From assembly GCF_002115785.1 (NCBI RefSeq), contig NZ_JFJY01000002.1, forward strand, positions 124,001 through 188,000: DNA of 64,000 nucleotides. Reading direction: 5' to 3'. Source of the DNA: Thalassospira sp. MCCC 1A03138 (GTDB lineage: Bacteria; Pseudomonadota; Alphaproteobacteria; Rhodospirillales; Thalassospiraceae). Each line of letters starts with the position of its first letter. The first letter of the stretch is position 1. The position numbers and the translations under genes were made by a program. Below, piece after piece: positions 26,522-36,176 of the stretch. The notes beneath the pieces were generated by a model that saw only the letters and a program-made list of their open reading frames with translations, was not told where the DNA came from and did not search any database.

Positions 26522-27448
26522 ATGTCCATCATTCTTGACGCCACCGCTGCGAATGCCGCCCCCACCGCCGGACAGGACAAAGACCTGATCAAGGACAGCG
26601 GCGTAGAAACCTTTGTCCAGGACGTCATCGAACCCTCGATGGAAGTGCCTGTTGTCGTCGATTTCTGGGCCCCTTGGTGCGGTCCATGCAAAAGCCTGAC
26701 CCCGACCATCGAAAAGGTCACACGTGAAGCTGGCGGGCGCGTAAAGCTGGTCAAGGTCAATATCGATGAAAACCAGGAACTGGCGATGCAATTGCGCATC
26801 CAATCGGTTCCGACGGTCTATGCCTTCAAAGGCGGCCGTCCGGTTGATGGTTTTCAGGGTGCGCAGCCCGAAAGCGAAGTCCGCGCCTTTTACGAGCGCC
26901 TAGCAGGCGGCCCGATCGAAAGCCCGATTGCCGCAATTCTGGATCAGGCGGCAGGCGCACTTGCAGATGACGACCATGAAACAGCCCACGGCCTTTATGT
27001 TGGCGTCCTTGAACGTGAACCGCAAAACGAAACAGCAATCGGCGGCATGATCCGCTGCATGGTAGCGATGGGTGAAATTGAAGAAACCCGCCATTTTGTG
27101 GATAACATGGCCGAAGCGGATCGCCTGAAAGCACCAATTGCATCCGCGATCAGTGCGCTTGAACTGGCGGAAACCGGCTACAGCAAGGAAGACCTTGATG
27201 TTGCGCGCGCCAAAGTGGCCGCCAATCCGGAAGACCTGCAGGCACAGTTTGATTTGGGCATGGCCTGCTTTGCCACGAACAAGCGTGATGAAGCCGTCAA
27301 CGCCATGATTGCGATCATTCGCAAGGATCGCGGCTGGAACGACGATGCCGGTCGCACCCAGCTGATCAAGTTTTTCGAGGCCTGGGGGCCGATGGACCCG
27401 GCCAGCGTTGCGGGGCGCCGCGCACTCTCGACGGTTTTGTTTTCATGA
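26522..27448 (+). CDS. cnoX: CnoX/YbbN-like thioredoxin-TPR co-chaperone
   Basis: Thioredoxin domain (about residues 25-130) joined to a C-terminal TPR-like half, total 308 aa. This is the YbbN/CnoX layout. CnoX proteins protect clients from oxidative aggregation and pass them to GroEL or DnaK. The active site is complete, WAPWCGPCKSL; unlike E. coli YbbN, which lacks the first Cys, this copy should keep thiol-disulfide activity, as in Caulobacter. The cis-Pro region is SVPTVYAFKGG. Its stop overlaps the start of the LON-domain gene (ATGA), and the operon continues to Trm112 and DUF971 genes. Confidence 0.92.
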   Translation: MSIILDATAANAAPTAGQDKDLIKDSGVETFVQDVIEPSMEVPVVVDFWAPWCGPCKSLTPTIEKVTREAGGRVKLVKVNIDENQELAMQLRIQSVPTVYAFKGGRPVDGFQGAQPESEVRAFYERLAGGPIESPIAAILDQAAGALADDDHETAHGLYVGVLEREPQNETAIGGMIRCMVAMGEIEETRHFVDNMAEADRLKAPIASAISALELAETGYSKEDLDVARAKVAANPEDLQAQFDLGMACFATNKRDEAVNAMIAIIRKDRGWNDDAGRTQLIKFFEAWGPMDPASVAGRRALSTVLFS

Positions 27449-28131
27449 GCATATGCGGTCCTTTTGATCCCAGCTTCTCGGATCTTCCAGATACAATGCC
27501 GGTTTTTCCGTTAAGTGGCGCGCTTTTGCTGCCGCGTGGCCATCTGCCGCTCAATATCTTCGAGCCCCGCTATCTGAACATGATCACGGATGCACTGGGA
27601 CAGGACCGCATGATCGGCATGGTTCAGCCACGTCCGGACGGACGGAACACCTATCACATGGACCCCGACAACCCGCCGGTATTCCAGACCGGCTGCGCGG
27701 GTCGCATCACGGCGTTCAGCGAAACGGATGATGGTCGTTTCCTGATCACTTTGACGGGTGTTTGCAGATTCAACATCATCGAAGAACTGCCAATGCAAAA
27801 AGGCGGATATCGTGCCGTTCTGGGTGATTTTGCGGCATGGAAGGATGACCTGCTGCTGCCCTCGCCGGATTTGCAGCCCATCGATCGCGATCGTCTTCGA
27901 CAGGCGATGGAAGGCTATTTTGCCCAGCATTCATTGCGTTCCTGCTGGGATACGCTCAGCGATACCGATGATGAAATGCTGGTGACCGCCATCGCAATGG
28001 GATGCCGGCTCAGCCCGCTTGAAAAACAGGCTTTGCTCGAATGCGCAAGCCTGTATGATCGCGGCGATATGCTGACAACCTTACTGGAAATGGCGGCCCA
28101 TCCACGGGCCCCGCAAACAGCCACCAATTAA
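27445..28131 (+). CDS. LON peptidase substrate-binding domain protein
   Basis: A 228-aa stand-alone LON N-terminal (PUA-like) domain with no protease or ATPase part. Visible family features: PVFPLSGALLLPRGHLPLNIFEPRYLNM (about residues 16-43), IGMVQPRP, the GCAGRITAFSETDDGRFLITLTGVCRF core, and a helical end (DEMLVTAIAMGCRLSPLEKQALLEC). The family is widespread in proteobacteria, but its role is undefined; binding of unfolded polypeptide is inferred from the Lon counterpart. Start overlaps the cnoX stop, so translation is coupled. Confidence 0.93.
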   Translation: MSICGPFDPSFSDLPDTMPVFPLSGALLLPRGHLPLNIFEPRYLNMITDALGQDRMIGMVQPRPDGRNTYHMDPDNPPVFQTGCAGRITAFSETDDGRFLITLTGVCRFNIIEELPMQKGGYRAVLGDFAAWKDDLLLPSPDLQPIDRDRLRQAMEGYFAQHSLRSCWDTLSDTDDEMLVTAIAMGCRLSPLEKQALLECASLYDRGDMLTTLLEMAAHPRAPQTATN

Positions 28132-28151
28132 AGTGATATGAAGGCCAGACA

Positions 28152-28340
28152 ATGACCGCGACACATAGCCCGGTAGACCCGAAACTGCTTGAAATCCTCG
28201 TTTGCCCGGTCACGAAGGAAACGCTGGAATATAATCGCGAACAGAATGAGCTGATCAGCGTTAAGGCGGGCCTTGCCTATCCGATCCGTGACGGCATTCC
28301 GATCATGCTGCCCGACGAAGCACGCGTCATCGAAGATTGA
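28152..28340 (+). CDS. Trm112 family protein
   Basis: A 62-aa protein of the Trm112/YcaR family, homologous to the small subunit that activates several methyltransferases in eukaryotes. The opening [19 protein letters not shown] and [18 protein letters not shown] are diagnostic. Only one Cys is present, so the zinc site of eukaryotic Trm112 is absent, as is usual for the bacterial proteins. The gene sits 20 bases after the LON-domain gene and touches the DUF971 gene. Confidence 0.93.
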   Translation: MTATHSPVDPKLLEILVCPVTKETLEYNREQNELISVKAGLAYPIRDGIPIMLPDEARVIED

Positions 28341-28354
28341 TTGTGACGGCTTTC

Positions 28355-28741
28355 ATGTCGGAACACAGCTTTACCCCGCGGTTCAGTCCGGTTGAAATCA
28401 ACTATCTGCGTGACGACCACATTCTGGAAATTATCTGGGATGATGGGCTGACGTCAAAATTCAGTGCCGAACTTCTGCGGGTCGAAAGCCCGTCTGCCGA
28501 GGTTCAGGGACATCATCCGTCCGAAAAGAAAATCATCCCCGGGCGTCGCCATGTCGGCATTATCGACATCGTCCCGGTCGGGAACTATGCGGTGCGCCTT
28601 ACATTTGATGATCTGCATGATAGCGGATTGTACAGCTGGCAATATCTGCGTGACCTGCATGCCAATCAGGATCAGCTCTGGACTGATTACCTTCGTGCAC
28701 TCGAGATGCGTGGCCTGTCACGCGATCCCGTACGGCGTTAA
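28355..28741 (+). CDS. DUF971 / GBBH-like N-terminal domain protein
   Basis: Small protein (128 aa from the ATG) consisting of the domain found at the N-terminus of gamma-butyrobetaine hydroxylase. NYLRDDHILEIIWDDG, FSAELLRVESPSAEVQGH and the end motif GLYSWQYLRDLHANQDQLWTDYL are typical. Function is not established; related proteins occur near Fe-S cluster and ApbC/Mrp genes in some bacteria. The start is uncertain: TTG 28337 overlaps the Trm112 stop, GTG 28343 and ATG 28355 are also in frame, and none has a strong ribosome site. It is the last gene of the cnoX operon. Confidence 0.88.
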   Translation: MSEHSFTPRFSPVEINYLRDDHILEIIWDDGLTSKFSAELLRVESPSAEVQGHHPSEKKIIPGRRHVGIIDIVPVGNYAVRLTFDDLHDSGLYSWQYLRDLHANQDQLWTDYLRALEMRGLSRDPVRR

Positions 28742-28774
28742 GGCATCAGCCCCCCCCTCTGATCCGGCCCCATA

Positions 28775-28806
28775 AACAAAAAACAGCCCTGCCATGTGAC
28801 AGGACC
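28775..28806 (-). terminator. Terminator of ompW
   Basis: On the minus strand CCTGTC-acat-GGCAGG is followed by GCTGTTTTTTG. It lies about 50 bases past the ompW stop. Confidence 0.6.
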
Positions 28807-28853
28807 GTTCTTGGGATCAGACAACAAACCGGAAAGTTTGCCGTCGGCAGTGA

Positions 28854-29513
28854 TCAGAAGCGGTAACCGACACCAACACCGAACAGCCACGGATCAAGAT
28901 CGGCATCCGCTTTGGTGGCGCCACCATTTACCGACACGTCGGTATTCAGATAAATCTTTTTAACATCAACGTTCAGCGACCACGGACCGGAGATCGCATA
29001 GTCAAAACCGGCCTGGAAGGCATAGCCAAAGCCATCGTCATATTTGACGGAATTGAACTGACCCGGTTTGCTGTCATAGAAGAATGTGTAATTGATGCCG
29101 GCACCAATATACGGGCTGAAACGCTGATCAGCCATGAAGTGATATTGTGCGGTCAAAGTCGGCGGCAGCAGACGCACACTGCCAAGGTCCAGATTGCTGG
29201 ACCCGGTATTCCAAGTCACGTCATGCTGAGAGGTACCAGCGATCAGTTCCAGCGCAATGTTATCAGTAATGAAGTAGGAAAAATCCACTTCAGGAATAAC
29301 ATCGTCATCAACCTTGCCTTCACCCGCAAGCGTGCCGCTGGTGATGTCTTCGTCCGGAACAACCCCGACAACACGACCGCGAATCACAATATCGCCTGCC
29401 TGTTTCGTTTTAAATGCCGCTTCCTGCGCCTGTGCGCCAGTTGCCGCAATCATCATCGTGCCAACAACAGCACAGCTGGCCACAGTGGCCATCAATTTCC
29501 GGGTAAGTGTCAT
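28854..29513 (-). CDS. ompW: OmpW family outer-membrane protein
   Basis: Eight-stranded outer-membrane beta-barrel with a hydrophobic lateral channel; homologues take part in uptake of small hydrophobic compounds and in stress adaptation. The 219-aa precursor begins with a signal peptide (MTLTRKLMATVASC ... GAQAQE). It shows the OmpW signature regions ELIAGTSQHDV, LLPPTLTAQYHF, SPYIGAGINYTFF, WSLNVDVKKIYLNTDV, and ends with the C-terminal aromatic YRF needed for barrel assembly. The ATG at 29513 follows AGGGGATAAAC. An FNR/FixK-like site lies about 62 bases upstream, which fits known oxygen control of ompW in enterobacteria. Confidence 0.95.
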   Translation of the reverse strand: MTLTRKLMATVASCAVVGTMMIAATGAQAQEAAFKTKQAGDIVIRGRVVGVVPDEDITSGTLAGEGKVDDDVIPEVDFSYFITDNIALELIAGTSQHDVTWNTGSSNLDLGSVRLLPPTLTAQYHFMADQRFSPYIGAGINYTFFYDSKPGQFNSVKYDDGFGYAFQAGFDYAISGPWSLNVDVKKIYLNTDVSVNGGATKADADLDPWLFGVGVGYRF

Positions 29514-29575
29514 GTTTATCCCCTGCATTCAAAAATACGTCACGGGGACACTGCATCTTCGCAAATGCGAAAAGC

Positions 29576-29589
29576 TTGACTCAAATCAA
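29576..29589. promoter_or_regulatory. FNR/FixK-like box upstream of ompW
   Basis: TTGACTCAAATCAA matches the TTGAT-N4-ATCAA consensus at nine of ten fixed positions. Centred near 29582, it would be at about -41.5 for a transcript starting near 29541, the usual activating position. Confidence 0.55.
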
Positions 29590-29652
29590 CACAGCACGAC
29601 AAAAAGCGACACAATTTTGAATTGTTATTAACTGCGCGCAGATAACCAAACC

Positions 29653-29686
29653 AAAAGGCGATCTTTGGAGATAAAAGATCGCCTTT
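29653..29686. terminator. Terminator of the UbiH-type gene
   Basis: AAAAGGCGATCTTT pairs with AAAGATCGCCTTTT in a long hairpin with a short loop. It serves the minus-strand hydroxylase gene, whose stop is about 30 bases away. Confidence 0.85.
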
Positions 29687-29716
29687 TGCGTCAATCAGCA
29701 TCTACGTGGCGAGGAT

Positions 29717-30940
29717 CTAAAGAGGCTTACCCTGCATCAGGCGCGGCAGAGTCCCGGCATATCCCATGGCATGGGACATGAAAGTCTTTTTGAGCGGCGG
29801 GATTTTCTGAACCACAGCAAGCCCGATATCGCGCGCCCAGCGCACCGGTGCAACATCGTTGGAAAACAGCCGATTGGTCAAATCGGTCACCGCCAGCATC
29901 ACGGTGTTGTCAAACCGGCGCCATTGTTCATATTCAGCCAGAACATCAGAACCACCGATATCGCGGCCAAGGCGGCGGGCTTCGACGAGAATTTCCGCCA
30001 GGGCGGCGACATCGCGTATCCCCATATTAAGCCCCTGCCCGGCAATCGGGTGCATGCCATGTGCCGCATCCCCGATCAGGGCAATACGCGGGTCGGTGTA
30101 GCGATAGGCATGCTGCAGGCCAAGCGGATAACAGAAACGCGGGCCAATGACTTCAAGATCACCAAGATAGCCGTCAAATCGCCGATGCAGTTCGTCGACA
30201 AACGTCTCCTCGTCCAGATTGACAAGATAATTGGCAAGATCGGTTGTTTCCGTCCAGACAATCGAACAACGATCATCGGTCATCGGCAAAATCGCAAACG
30301 GGCCAGCGGGCAGGAAATGCTCCACGGCAAGACCGTTATGGGGCACCTTGTGCTTGACCGTACAGACCACCGCACTTTGCTTGTAGCTCCATTGGTAGGT
30401 CTTGATGCCCGCCCAATTCCGCAGCATCGAATTGCGCCCTTCGGCGCCAATGGCCAACGCGCCGCGGATAGACCGGCCATCTGACAATGTAACCGTCATG
30501 CCGCCCTGATCACGTGCAATGGTTTCAACACGTGCCGGTGCGATCATTTCGACCAGATCGGTTTCGGCAATAGCCCGATAAAGCGCGCCACGCGTGATCA
30601 GATTCTCGACGATGTAGCCCAGAGGCTGGTTTCCGACATCTTTATGATCATAATGAAGGAACAGCGGACTTACGCCGTCTGCAATCCTGATATCAAGGAT
30701 CGGTTCGGCTTCGTCCGCCATGTATTTCCATGCACCGATCACATCAAGCACGGACCGGGAAGCCGCAGCTATGGCGCAAGTACGTCCGTCATAATTGGCA
30801 GTGAGGATGGTTTTCGGGTCAGCCTGGTCAATGACAACAGATCGAATACCGCCATGAGCCAAAGCAAGCCCCATCGCAGCACCATTCAGGCCACCACCAA
30901 GAATAATGACATCGGTCTGGATCATTTCCGAAGCACCCAT
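29717..30940 (-). CDS. UbiH/Coq6-family FAD monooxygenase (ubiquinone biosynthesis)
   Basis: Flavoprotein hydroxylase that adds a ring hydroxyl during ubiquinone synthesis. The 407-aa chain has the FAD-binding GxGxxG segment (VIILGGGLNGAAMGLALA), the family box DGRTCAIAAAS near residue 50, and the second FAD motif GDAAHGMHPIAGQGLNMGIRDV (about residue 290). UbiH, UbiF, UbiI and UbiL are hard to separate by eye, so ring position is not assigned. ATG 30940 follows TAAGGG at good distance; Met6 is a weaker alternative. The gene is alone, divergent from glnK across a 517-base gap. Confidence 0.92.
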   Translation of the reverse strand: MGASEMIQTDVIILGGGLNGAAMGLALAHGGIRSVVIDQADPKTILTANYDGRTCAIAAASRSVLDVIGAWKYMADEAEPILDIRIADGVSPLFLHYDHKDVGNQPLGYIVENLITRGALYRAIAETDLVEMIAPARVETIARDQGGMTVTLSDGRSIRGALAIGAEGRNSMLRNWAGIKTYQWSYKQSAVVCTVKHKVPHNGLAVEHFLPAGPFAILPMTDDRCSIVWTETTDLANYLVNLDEETFVDELHRRFDGYLGDLEVIGPRFCYPLGLQHAYRYTDPRIALIGDAAHGMHPIAGQGLNMGIRDVAALAEILVEARRLGRDIGGSDVLAEYEQWRRFDNTVMLAVTDLTNRLFSNDVAPVRWARDIGLAVVQKIPPLKKTFMSHAMGYAGTLPRLMQGKPL

Positions 30941-31796
<856 letters not shown>

Positions 31797-31819
31797 GTCC
31801 AGAGACAAGGGGAGACATT

Positions 31820-33148
31820 ATGAACATTCCGATGAAGAAAACCGGCTTTGCCGCTCTTGCCGGGGCCGCTGCGCTGGCAATCACATCACCGGCCTTTGCT
31901 CAGGACGCGGGCGTTCCGGCCGAGACCCAATACATCCTCAACACCTTCAGCTTCCTGTTTAGCGGTGCGCTGGTGATGTGGATGGCCGCCGGCTTTGCCA
32001 TGCTGGAATCCGGCCTGGTGCGGACCAAAAACGTATCGACCATTCTTTTCAAAAACATCGCCCTCTTCGCCGTTGCAGGTATCATGTATTACCTGATCGG
32101 TTATAACCTTATGTATATGGACGTTTCCGGCTGGATCGGTTCGCTCAGCCTGTGGAGCGCTGATGACGCTGCTGCACTTGGTGGCGATTTCTCTGGCGGG
32201 TATTCGGCAACCTCCGACTGGTTCTTCCAGATGGTGTTCGTTGCAACCGCAGCTTCGATCGTTTCCGGCACCGTTGCCGAACGTATCAAACTGTGGCCCT
32301 TCATGATTTTCGTCGTCGTCCTGACCGGTATTATGTATCCGATTACCGGTTCCTGGACCTGGGGTGGTGGCTGGCTGTCTGAAATGGGCTTTGCCGATTT
32401 CGCAGGCTCGACCATTGTTCACTCGGTTGGTGGCTGGGCGGCTTTGACCGGCGCAATCATCCTTGGTGCACGTAAAGGCAAATATGGTGCGGACGGTTCG
32501 GTTCATCCGATGCCCGGTTCGAACCTGCCGCTGGCAACACTTGGTACCTTCGTTCTGTGGCTCGGCTGGTTCGGCTTCAACGGTGGTTCGCAGCTTGCAA
32601 TGGGTTCGGCTGCTGACGTTATCGCGATTGCCAACATCTATGGCAACACCTCGATGGCTGCTGCCGGTGGCGTTGTTGCCGCAGCAATCCTGACCCAGAT
32701 CCTTTACAAAAAGGTCGACCTTACCATGGCACTTAACGGTGCACTGGCTGGTCTGGTCTCGATTACTGCTGGCCCGGACACCCCGACCATCGGTTCCGCC
32801 ATCATCATCGGCGCCATCGGCGGTATTCTGGTTGTTGTTGCAGTTCCGCTGCTCGACAAACTGAAAATCGATGACGTTGTCGGCGCTGTTTCGGTTCACC
32901 TTGTCTGCGGTATCTGGGGCACCATGGCTGTTCCGTTTACCAATGACGGTGCATCGTTTGGTGTTCAGCTGACCGGTGTTGTTGCGATGGGTGCCTTCAC
33001 CATTGTTGCATCAGCAATCGTGTGGCTGATCCTGAAATTCACGGTTGGCATTCGCCTTAGCGAAGAAGAAGAAGCACTGGGCAGCGATGCTGTCGAGCTT
33101 GGCCTCGAAGCTTATCCTGAATTCGGTAAAGGTTCGCAGCGCTTCTAA
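31820..33148 (+). CDS. amtB: Ammonium transporter AmtB
   Basis: Trimeric inner-membrane ammonium channel, 442 aa. A cleavable signal peptide (MKKTGFAALAGAAALAITSPAFAQ) precedes eleven helices. The channel signature regions are present: FAMLESGLVRTKN, TGSWTWGGGWL, and the two conserved pore His residues in STIVHSVGGWAALTGA and VHLVCGIWGT. The C-terminal cytoplasmic tail (RLSEEEEALGSDAVELGLEAYPEF) is the segment that contacts GlnK. It is expressed with glnK, and a hairpin plus terminator follow. Confidence 0.97.
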   Translation: MNIPMKKTGFAALAGAAALAITSPAFAQDAGVPAETQYILNTFSFLFSGALVMWMAAGFAMLESGLVRTKNVSTILFKNIALFAVAGIMYYLIGYNLMYMDVSGWIGSLSLWSADDAAALGGDFSGGYSATSDWFFQMVFVATAASIVSGTVAERIKLWPFMIFVVVLTGIMYPITGSWTWGGGWLSEMGFADFAGSTIVHSVGGWAALTGAIILGARKGKYGADGSVHPMPGSNLPLATLGTFVLWLGWFGFNGGSQLAMGSAADVIAIANIYGNTSMAAAGGVVAAAILTQILYKKVDLTMALNGALAGLVSITAGPDTPTIGSAIIIGAIGGILVVVAVPLLDKLKIDDVVGAVSVHLVCGIWGTMAVPFTNDGASFGVQLTGVVAMGAFTIVASAIVWLILKFTVGIRLSEEEEALGSDAVELGLEAYPEFGKGSQRF

Positions 33149-33161
33149 GCGATCAGATTTC

Positions 33162-33200
33162 CTGACGGGTGCCATGTTCGCATGGCACCCAGCCTGTCAG
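33162..33200 (+). other. Strong RNA hairpin downstream of amtB
   Basis: GGGTGCCATG-TTCG-CATGGCACCC is a perfect 10-bp stem with a TTCG loop. It can extend by CTGAC/GTCAG with a five-base bulge. No T run follows, so it is not itself an intrinsic terminator. Confidence 0.75.
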
Positions 33201-33208
33201 ACCAACTG

Positions 33209-33242
33209 GCCCGCCTTGGCATTTCCCATTGGCGGGCTTTTT
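33209..33242 (+). terminator. Terminator of glnK-amtB
   Basis: GCCCGCC (33209-33215) pairs with GGCGGGC (33231-33237), followed by TTTTTG. Confidence 0.75.
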
Positions 33243-33493
33243 GTATTCTTCCCATGCTGCCTTTTTAGGCACAATTATGATCACAAGACATGCAAGCGAT
33301 CCGATCCGGCTGTTACGCCGCCGGATATCAGCGTGATCGATTTTCCCCCGGCAAAGCCCCGTTTCCCATTGTCCCAATCAATCATATTACCCTGTTGGCA
33401 CAGAAATTGATGTTGGGGCCCCTGAACAAGAATCCGGCTGCGCCCCGCAGACCGGACCGTGAGGAAACGCATTTAACAAATGGGGGTTGCCCG
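33243..33493 (+). promoter_or_regulatory. Upstream region of the second amt with a sigma-54-like promoter
   Basis: TGGCAC (33396-33401) and TTGA (33407-33410) have the same spacing as the glnK promoter elements, 11 bases start to start; the -12 box departs from TTGC at one base. The ATG is about 84 bases downstream. The rest of the region shows no gene. Confidence 0.55.
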
Positions 33494-34732
33494 ATGGAGG
33501 CATTCCAGACCGCCTCGGACGTATTTTTCGTCCTGATGGGCGCTATTATGGTGCTCGCCATGCATGCCGGTTTCGCCTTTCTTGAAGTCGGAACCGTACG
33601 CAAGAAAAACCAGGTAAACGCCCTGGTTAAAATCATCGTCGATTTTGCCGTTTCCACCATTGCCTATTTTTTCATCGGCTATGGCGTTGCCTATGGAGTT
33701 GATTTCTTTAGCAATGCCGCGGTTCTTAGCGGATCTGCGATGGTTGACGGACAGCATCCTTTCGCGTCCAGCGGCTATGATCTGGTCAAATTCTTTTTCC
33801 TGCTGACCTTTGCCGCCGCAATCCCTGCCATCATTTCCGGTGGTATCGCCGAACGGGCGCGGTTTTATCCCCAGCTTATTGCCACCGCCATTCTGGTTGG
33901 CATCTTTTATCCGCTGTTTGAAGGCATGGTCTGGAACAATAGTTTTGGCTTCCAGGATATGATTGAGGCCACCTTTGGCACACCTTTCCACGATTTTGCA
34001 GGTTCCATTGTTGTCCATGCTGTTGGCGGCTGGATCGCACTGGGTGCTGTCATATCGCTTGGTGTCCGGCGCGGGCGTTACACCAAAACCGGCGGGCTGG
34101 TTGGTATTCCGCCCTCCAACATCCCGTTTCTGGCACTCGGATCATGGGTACTTTGCGTTGGCTGGTTTGGCTTCAACGTCATGTCGGCCCAATCGGTTAG
34201 CGGCATTACCGGGCTGGTCGCGGTCAATTCGCTGATGGCAATGGTTGGGGGCATTCTGACGGCACTGGTCGCCGGACGTAACGATCCCGGTTTCGTTCAC
34301 AACGGTGCACTTGCAGGACTGGTTGCCGTTTGTGCCGGGTCGGATGTCATGCACCCGATCGGCGCATTGGTGACTGGCGGTATTGCGGGTGTTCTGTTTG
34401 TCTGGGGCTTTAATCAGTGTCAGGCAAAATGGAAGATAGACGACGTGCTGGGTGTCTGGCCGTTACATGGCATGTGCGGCCTGATGGGGGGCATCGCATG
34501 TGGCATTTTCGGGCTCGAAGCCCTTGGCGGCATGGGGGGCGTTTCATTCGGCGCCCAGCTTGCCGGATCGTTGATCGGAGCAAGCTTTGCCGCAATTTCG
34601 GGATTTGTGGTTTACGGCATGATCAAACGGACCATCGGCCTTCGACTGTCCGAAGAAGACGAGTTCGATGGTGCAGATATATCGATCCATAAAATCGGCG
34701 CCTATCCCGAGGATGATCTGCGCGCAAGCTGA
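33494..34732 (+). CDS. Second ammonium transporter (Amt family)
   Basis: A 412-aa Amt protein, clearly a different subgroup from AmtB next door. It begins directly with a membrane helix (SDVFFVLMGAIMVLAMHAGFAFLEVGTVRKKNQ) and has no signal peptide. Both pore His are present (GSIVVHAVGGWIALGAV and PLHGMCGLMGG). The C-terminal tail RLSEEDEFDGADISIHKIGAYPED is PII-contact-like. The ATG at 33494 was chosen from homology with the Amt N-terminus; the 68 open codons upstream cover the promoter. A sensor-type or low-affinity role beside AmtB is possible but not visible in the sequence. Confidence 0.94.
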   Translation: MEAFQTASDVFFVLMGAIMVLAMHAGFAFLEVGTVRKKNQVNALVKIIVDFAVSTIAYFFIGYGVAYGVDFFSNAAVLSGSAMVDGQHPFASSGYDLVKFFFLLTFAAAIPAIISGGIAERARFYPQLIATAILVGIFYPLFEGMVWNNSFGFQDMIEATFGTPFHDFAGSIVVHAVGGWIALGAVISLGVRRGRYTKTGGLVGIPPSNIPFLALGSWVLCVGWFGFNVMSAQSVSGITGLVAVNSLMAMVGGILTALVAGRNDPGFVHNGALAGLVAVCAGSDVMHPIGALVTGGIAGVLFVWGFNQCQAKWKIDDVLGVWPLHGMCGLMGGIACGIFGLEALGGMGGVSFGAQLAGSLIGASFAAISGFVVYGMIKRTIGLRLSEEDEFDGADISIHKIGAYPEDDLRAS

Positions 34733-34763
34733 TCTGCCAATTCTTTGCCCAGATTTTCTGTCA

Positions 34764-34794
34764 AAAGCCCGGAAAGCGCATCTTTCCGGGCTTT
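34764..34794 (+). terminator. Terminator after the second amt
   Basis: AAAGCCCGGAAAG pairs with CTTTCCGGGCTTT around a five-base loop, then TTCG. It is 31 bases past the stop. Confidence 0.85.
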
Positions 34795-34923
34795 TTCGTT
34801 ATTCCAACCCTTGCCCTTAAATCTTTCTTTGTATTTTTGGCATAGGGGTAAAGTCAGGGGAGATTGCCCACATTTTGCGGATACCTGCATTTTGACGCCT
34901 GTTGATATGTGACGGATCCATTC

Positions 34924-36129
34924 ATGACCGGAATGCCGAACGCGATGTTTAACCAGCGCCTTGATCAATTGCCCGCCTATCCGTTCCCACGGCTTGCTGC
35001 CCTGTTACAAGGGCTAGAACCCGGCAAGACGCCATTGGTGATGTCGATTGGCGAGCCGCAGCACGAGCCCCCCGCGATGATCACCGAGGCCATGGTGAAA
35101 TACGCCAGCCTCTGGCACAAATACCCGCCCGGAAACGGCACGCCGGAACTGCGCAGTGCGATCAAGGGATGGCTTGACCGCCGTTATGACCTGCCGGATG
35201 GCATGATTGATCGGGATGCTCATATCCTGCCGGTCGCCGGAACACGCGAGGCCCTTTATCTGATTGCAACCTGTGTCATTCCGCAGGATCAGCCCGGCCC
35301 GAAACCCAAGGTTCTTTTGCCCAATCCGTTCTATCAGGTCTATTGCGGTGCGGCAGTCCTTAATGATGCGGAAATGGTGCCGCTGGCAGCAGATCCGGAA
35401 ACCGGTTTCATGCCTGACCTTGATCAGATCGATATCGAAACGCTTAAGGCGTGTCGCCTGTTTTTCCTGTGTTCACCGGCGAACCCGCAAGGGGCCGTTG
35501 CATCACGCGACTATCTTGAACGCATTATTGCAATGGCGCAGGAACATGATTTCGTTCTGGCGATGGATGAATGCTACGCCGATATCTATGACCGTGAGGC
35601 CCCGGTTGGTGCCCTTGAAATCTGTGCGGCACAGGGACGCATGGACAATGTCGTTGTTTTCCATAGCCTGTCAAAACGATCCAGCGCGCCGGGCCTTCGT
35701 TCAGGGTTCGTTGCCGGTGATCCCGTGATTATCAAACGCTTCAACGCATTGCGCAGCTATTGCTCGGCGACGATTCCGATGCCGATCATGGCCGCATCCG
35801 CCGAACTGTGGGCCGATGATGCCCACGCATCGGAAAACCGTGATCTTTATCGCGCCAAGATTGATGTCGCGCAGGAAATTTTTGGCAACCGGTTTGGTTT
35901 CTATCGCCCGCCGGGGGGCTTTTTCCTGTGGCTTGATGTCGGTGATGATGAAGCAGCAACCAAAAGAATATGGATGGAAGCCGGGGTAAAAGTCATTCCG
36001 GGCAGTTATCTGTCGATCACGGATGCAGATGGCAACAATCCAGGAAAACGCTTTATCCGCATTGCCCTTGTTCATGACCTTGAAACCACCCGCGAAGGGC
36101 TTCGACGTATCGCCGATGCTCTGAGCTGA
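34924..36129 (+). CDS. PLP aminotransferase class I/II, DapC-like
   Basis: Fold-type I pyridoxal-phosphate aminotransferase, most like succinyldiaminopimelate aminotransferase DapC of lysine and peptidoglycan synthesis. Landmarks are the N-terminal [14 protein letters not shown], the [10 protein letters not shown] substrate loop, [22 protein letters not shown], and the PLP Schiff-base Lys in [17 protein letters not shown] (about residue 247). An Arg in the C-terminal [10 protein letters not shown] segment binds the carboxylate. The exact start is uncertain (GTG 34909, ATG 34924, 34933 or 34945). It precedes ftsK by 47 bases on the same strand, so the two may be co-transcribed. Confidence 0.85.
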   Translation: MTGMPNAMFNQRLDQLPAYPFPRLAALLQGLEPGKTPLVMSIGEPQHEPPAMITEAMVKYASLWHKYPPGNGTPELRSAIKGWLDRRYDLPDGMIDRDAHILPVAGTREALYLIATCVIPQDQPGPKPKVLLPNPFYQVYCGAAVLNDAEMVPLAADPETGFMPDLDQIDIETLKACRLFFLCSPANPQGAVASRDYLERIIAMAQEHDFVLAMDECYADIYDREAPVGALEICAAQGRMDNVVVFHSLSKRSSAPGLRSGFVAGDPVIIKRFNALRSYCSATIPMPIMAASAELWADDAHASENRDLYRAKIDVAQEIFGNRFGFYRPPGGFFLWLDVGDDEAATKRIWMEAGVKVIPGSYLSITDADGNNPGKRFIRIALVHDLETTREGLRRIADALS

Positions 36130-36176
36130 ACCAAGTCTACCCGATCAACAGCGACGAAACGACAACGGATACCCCG

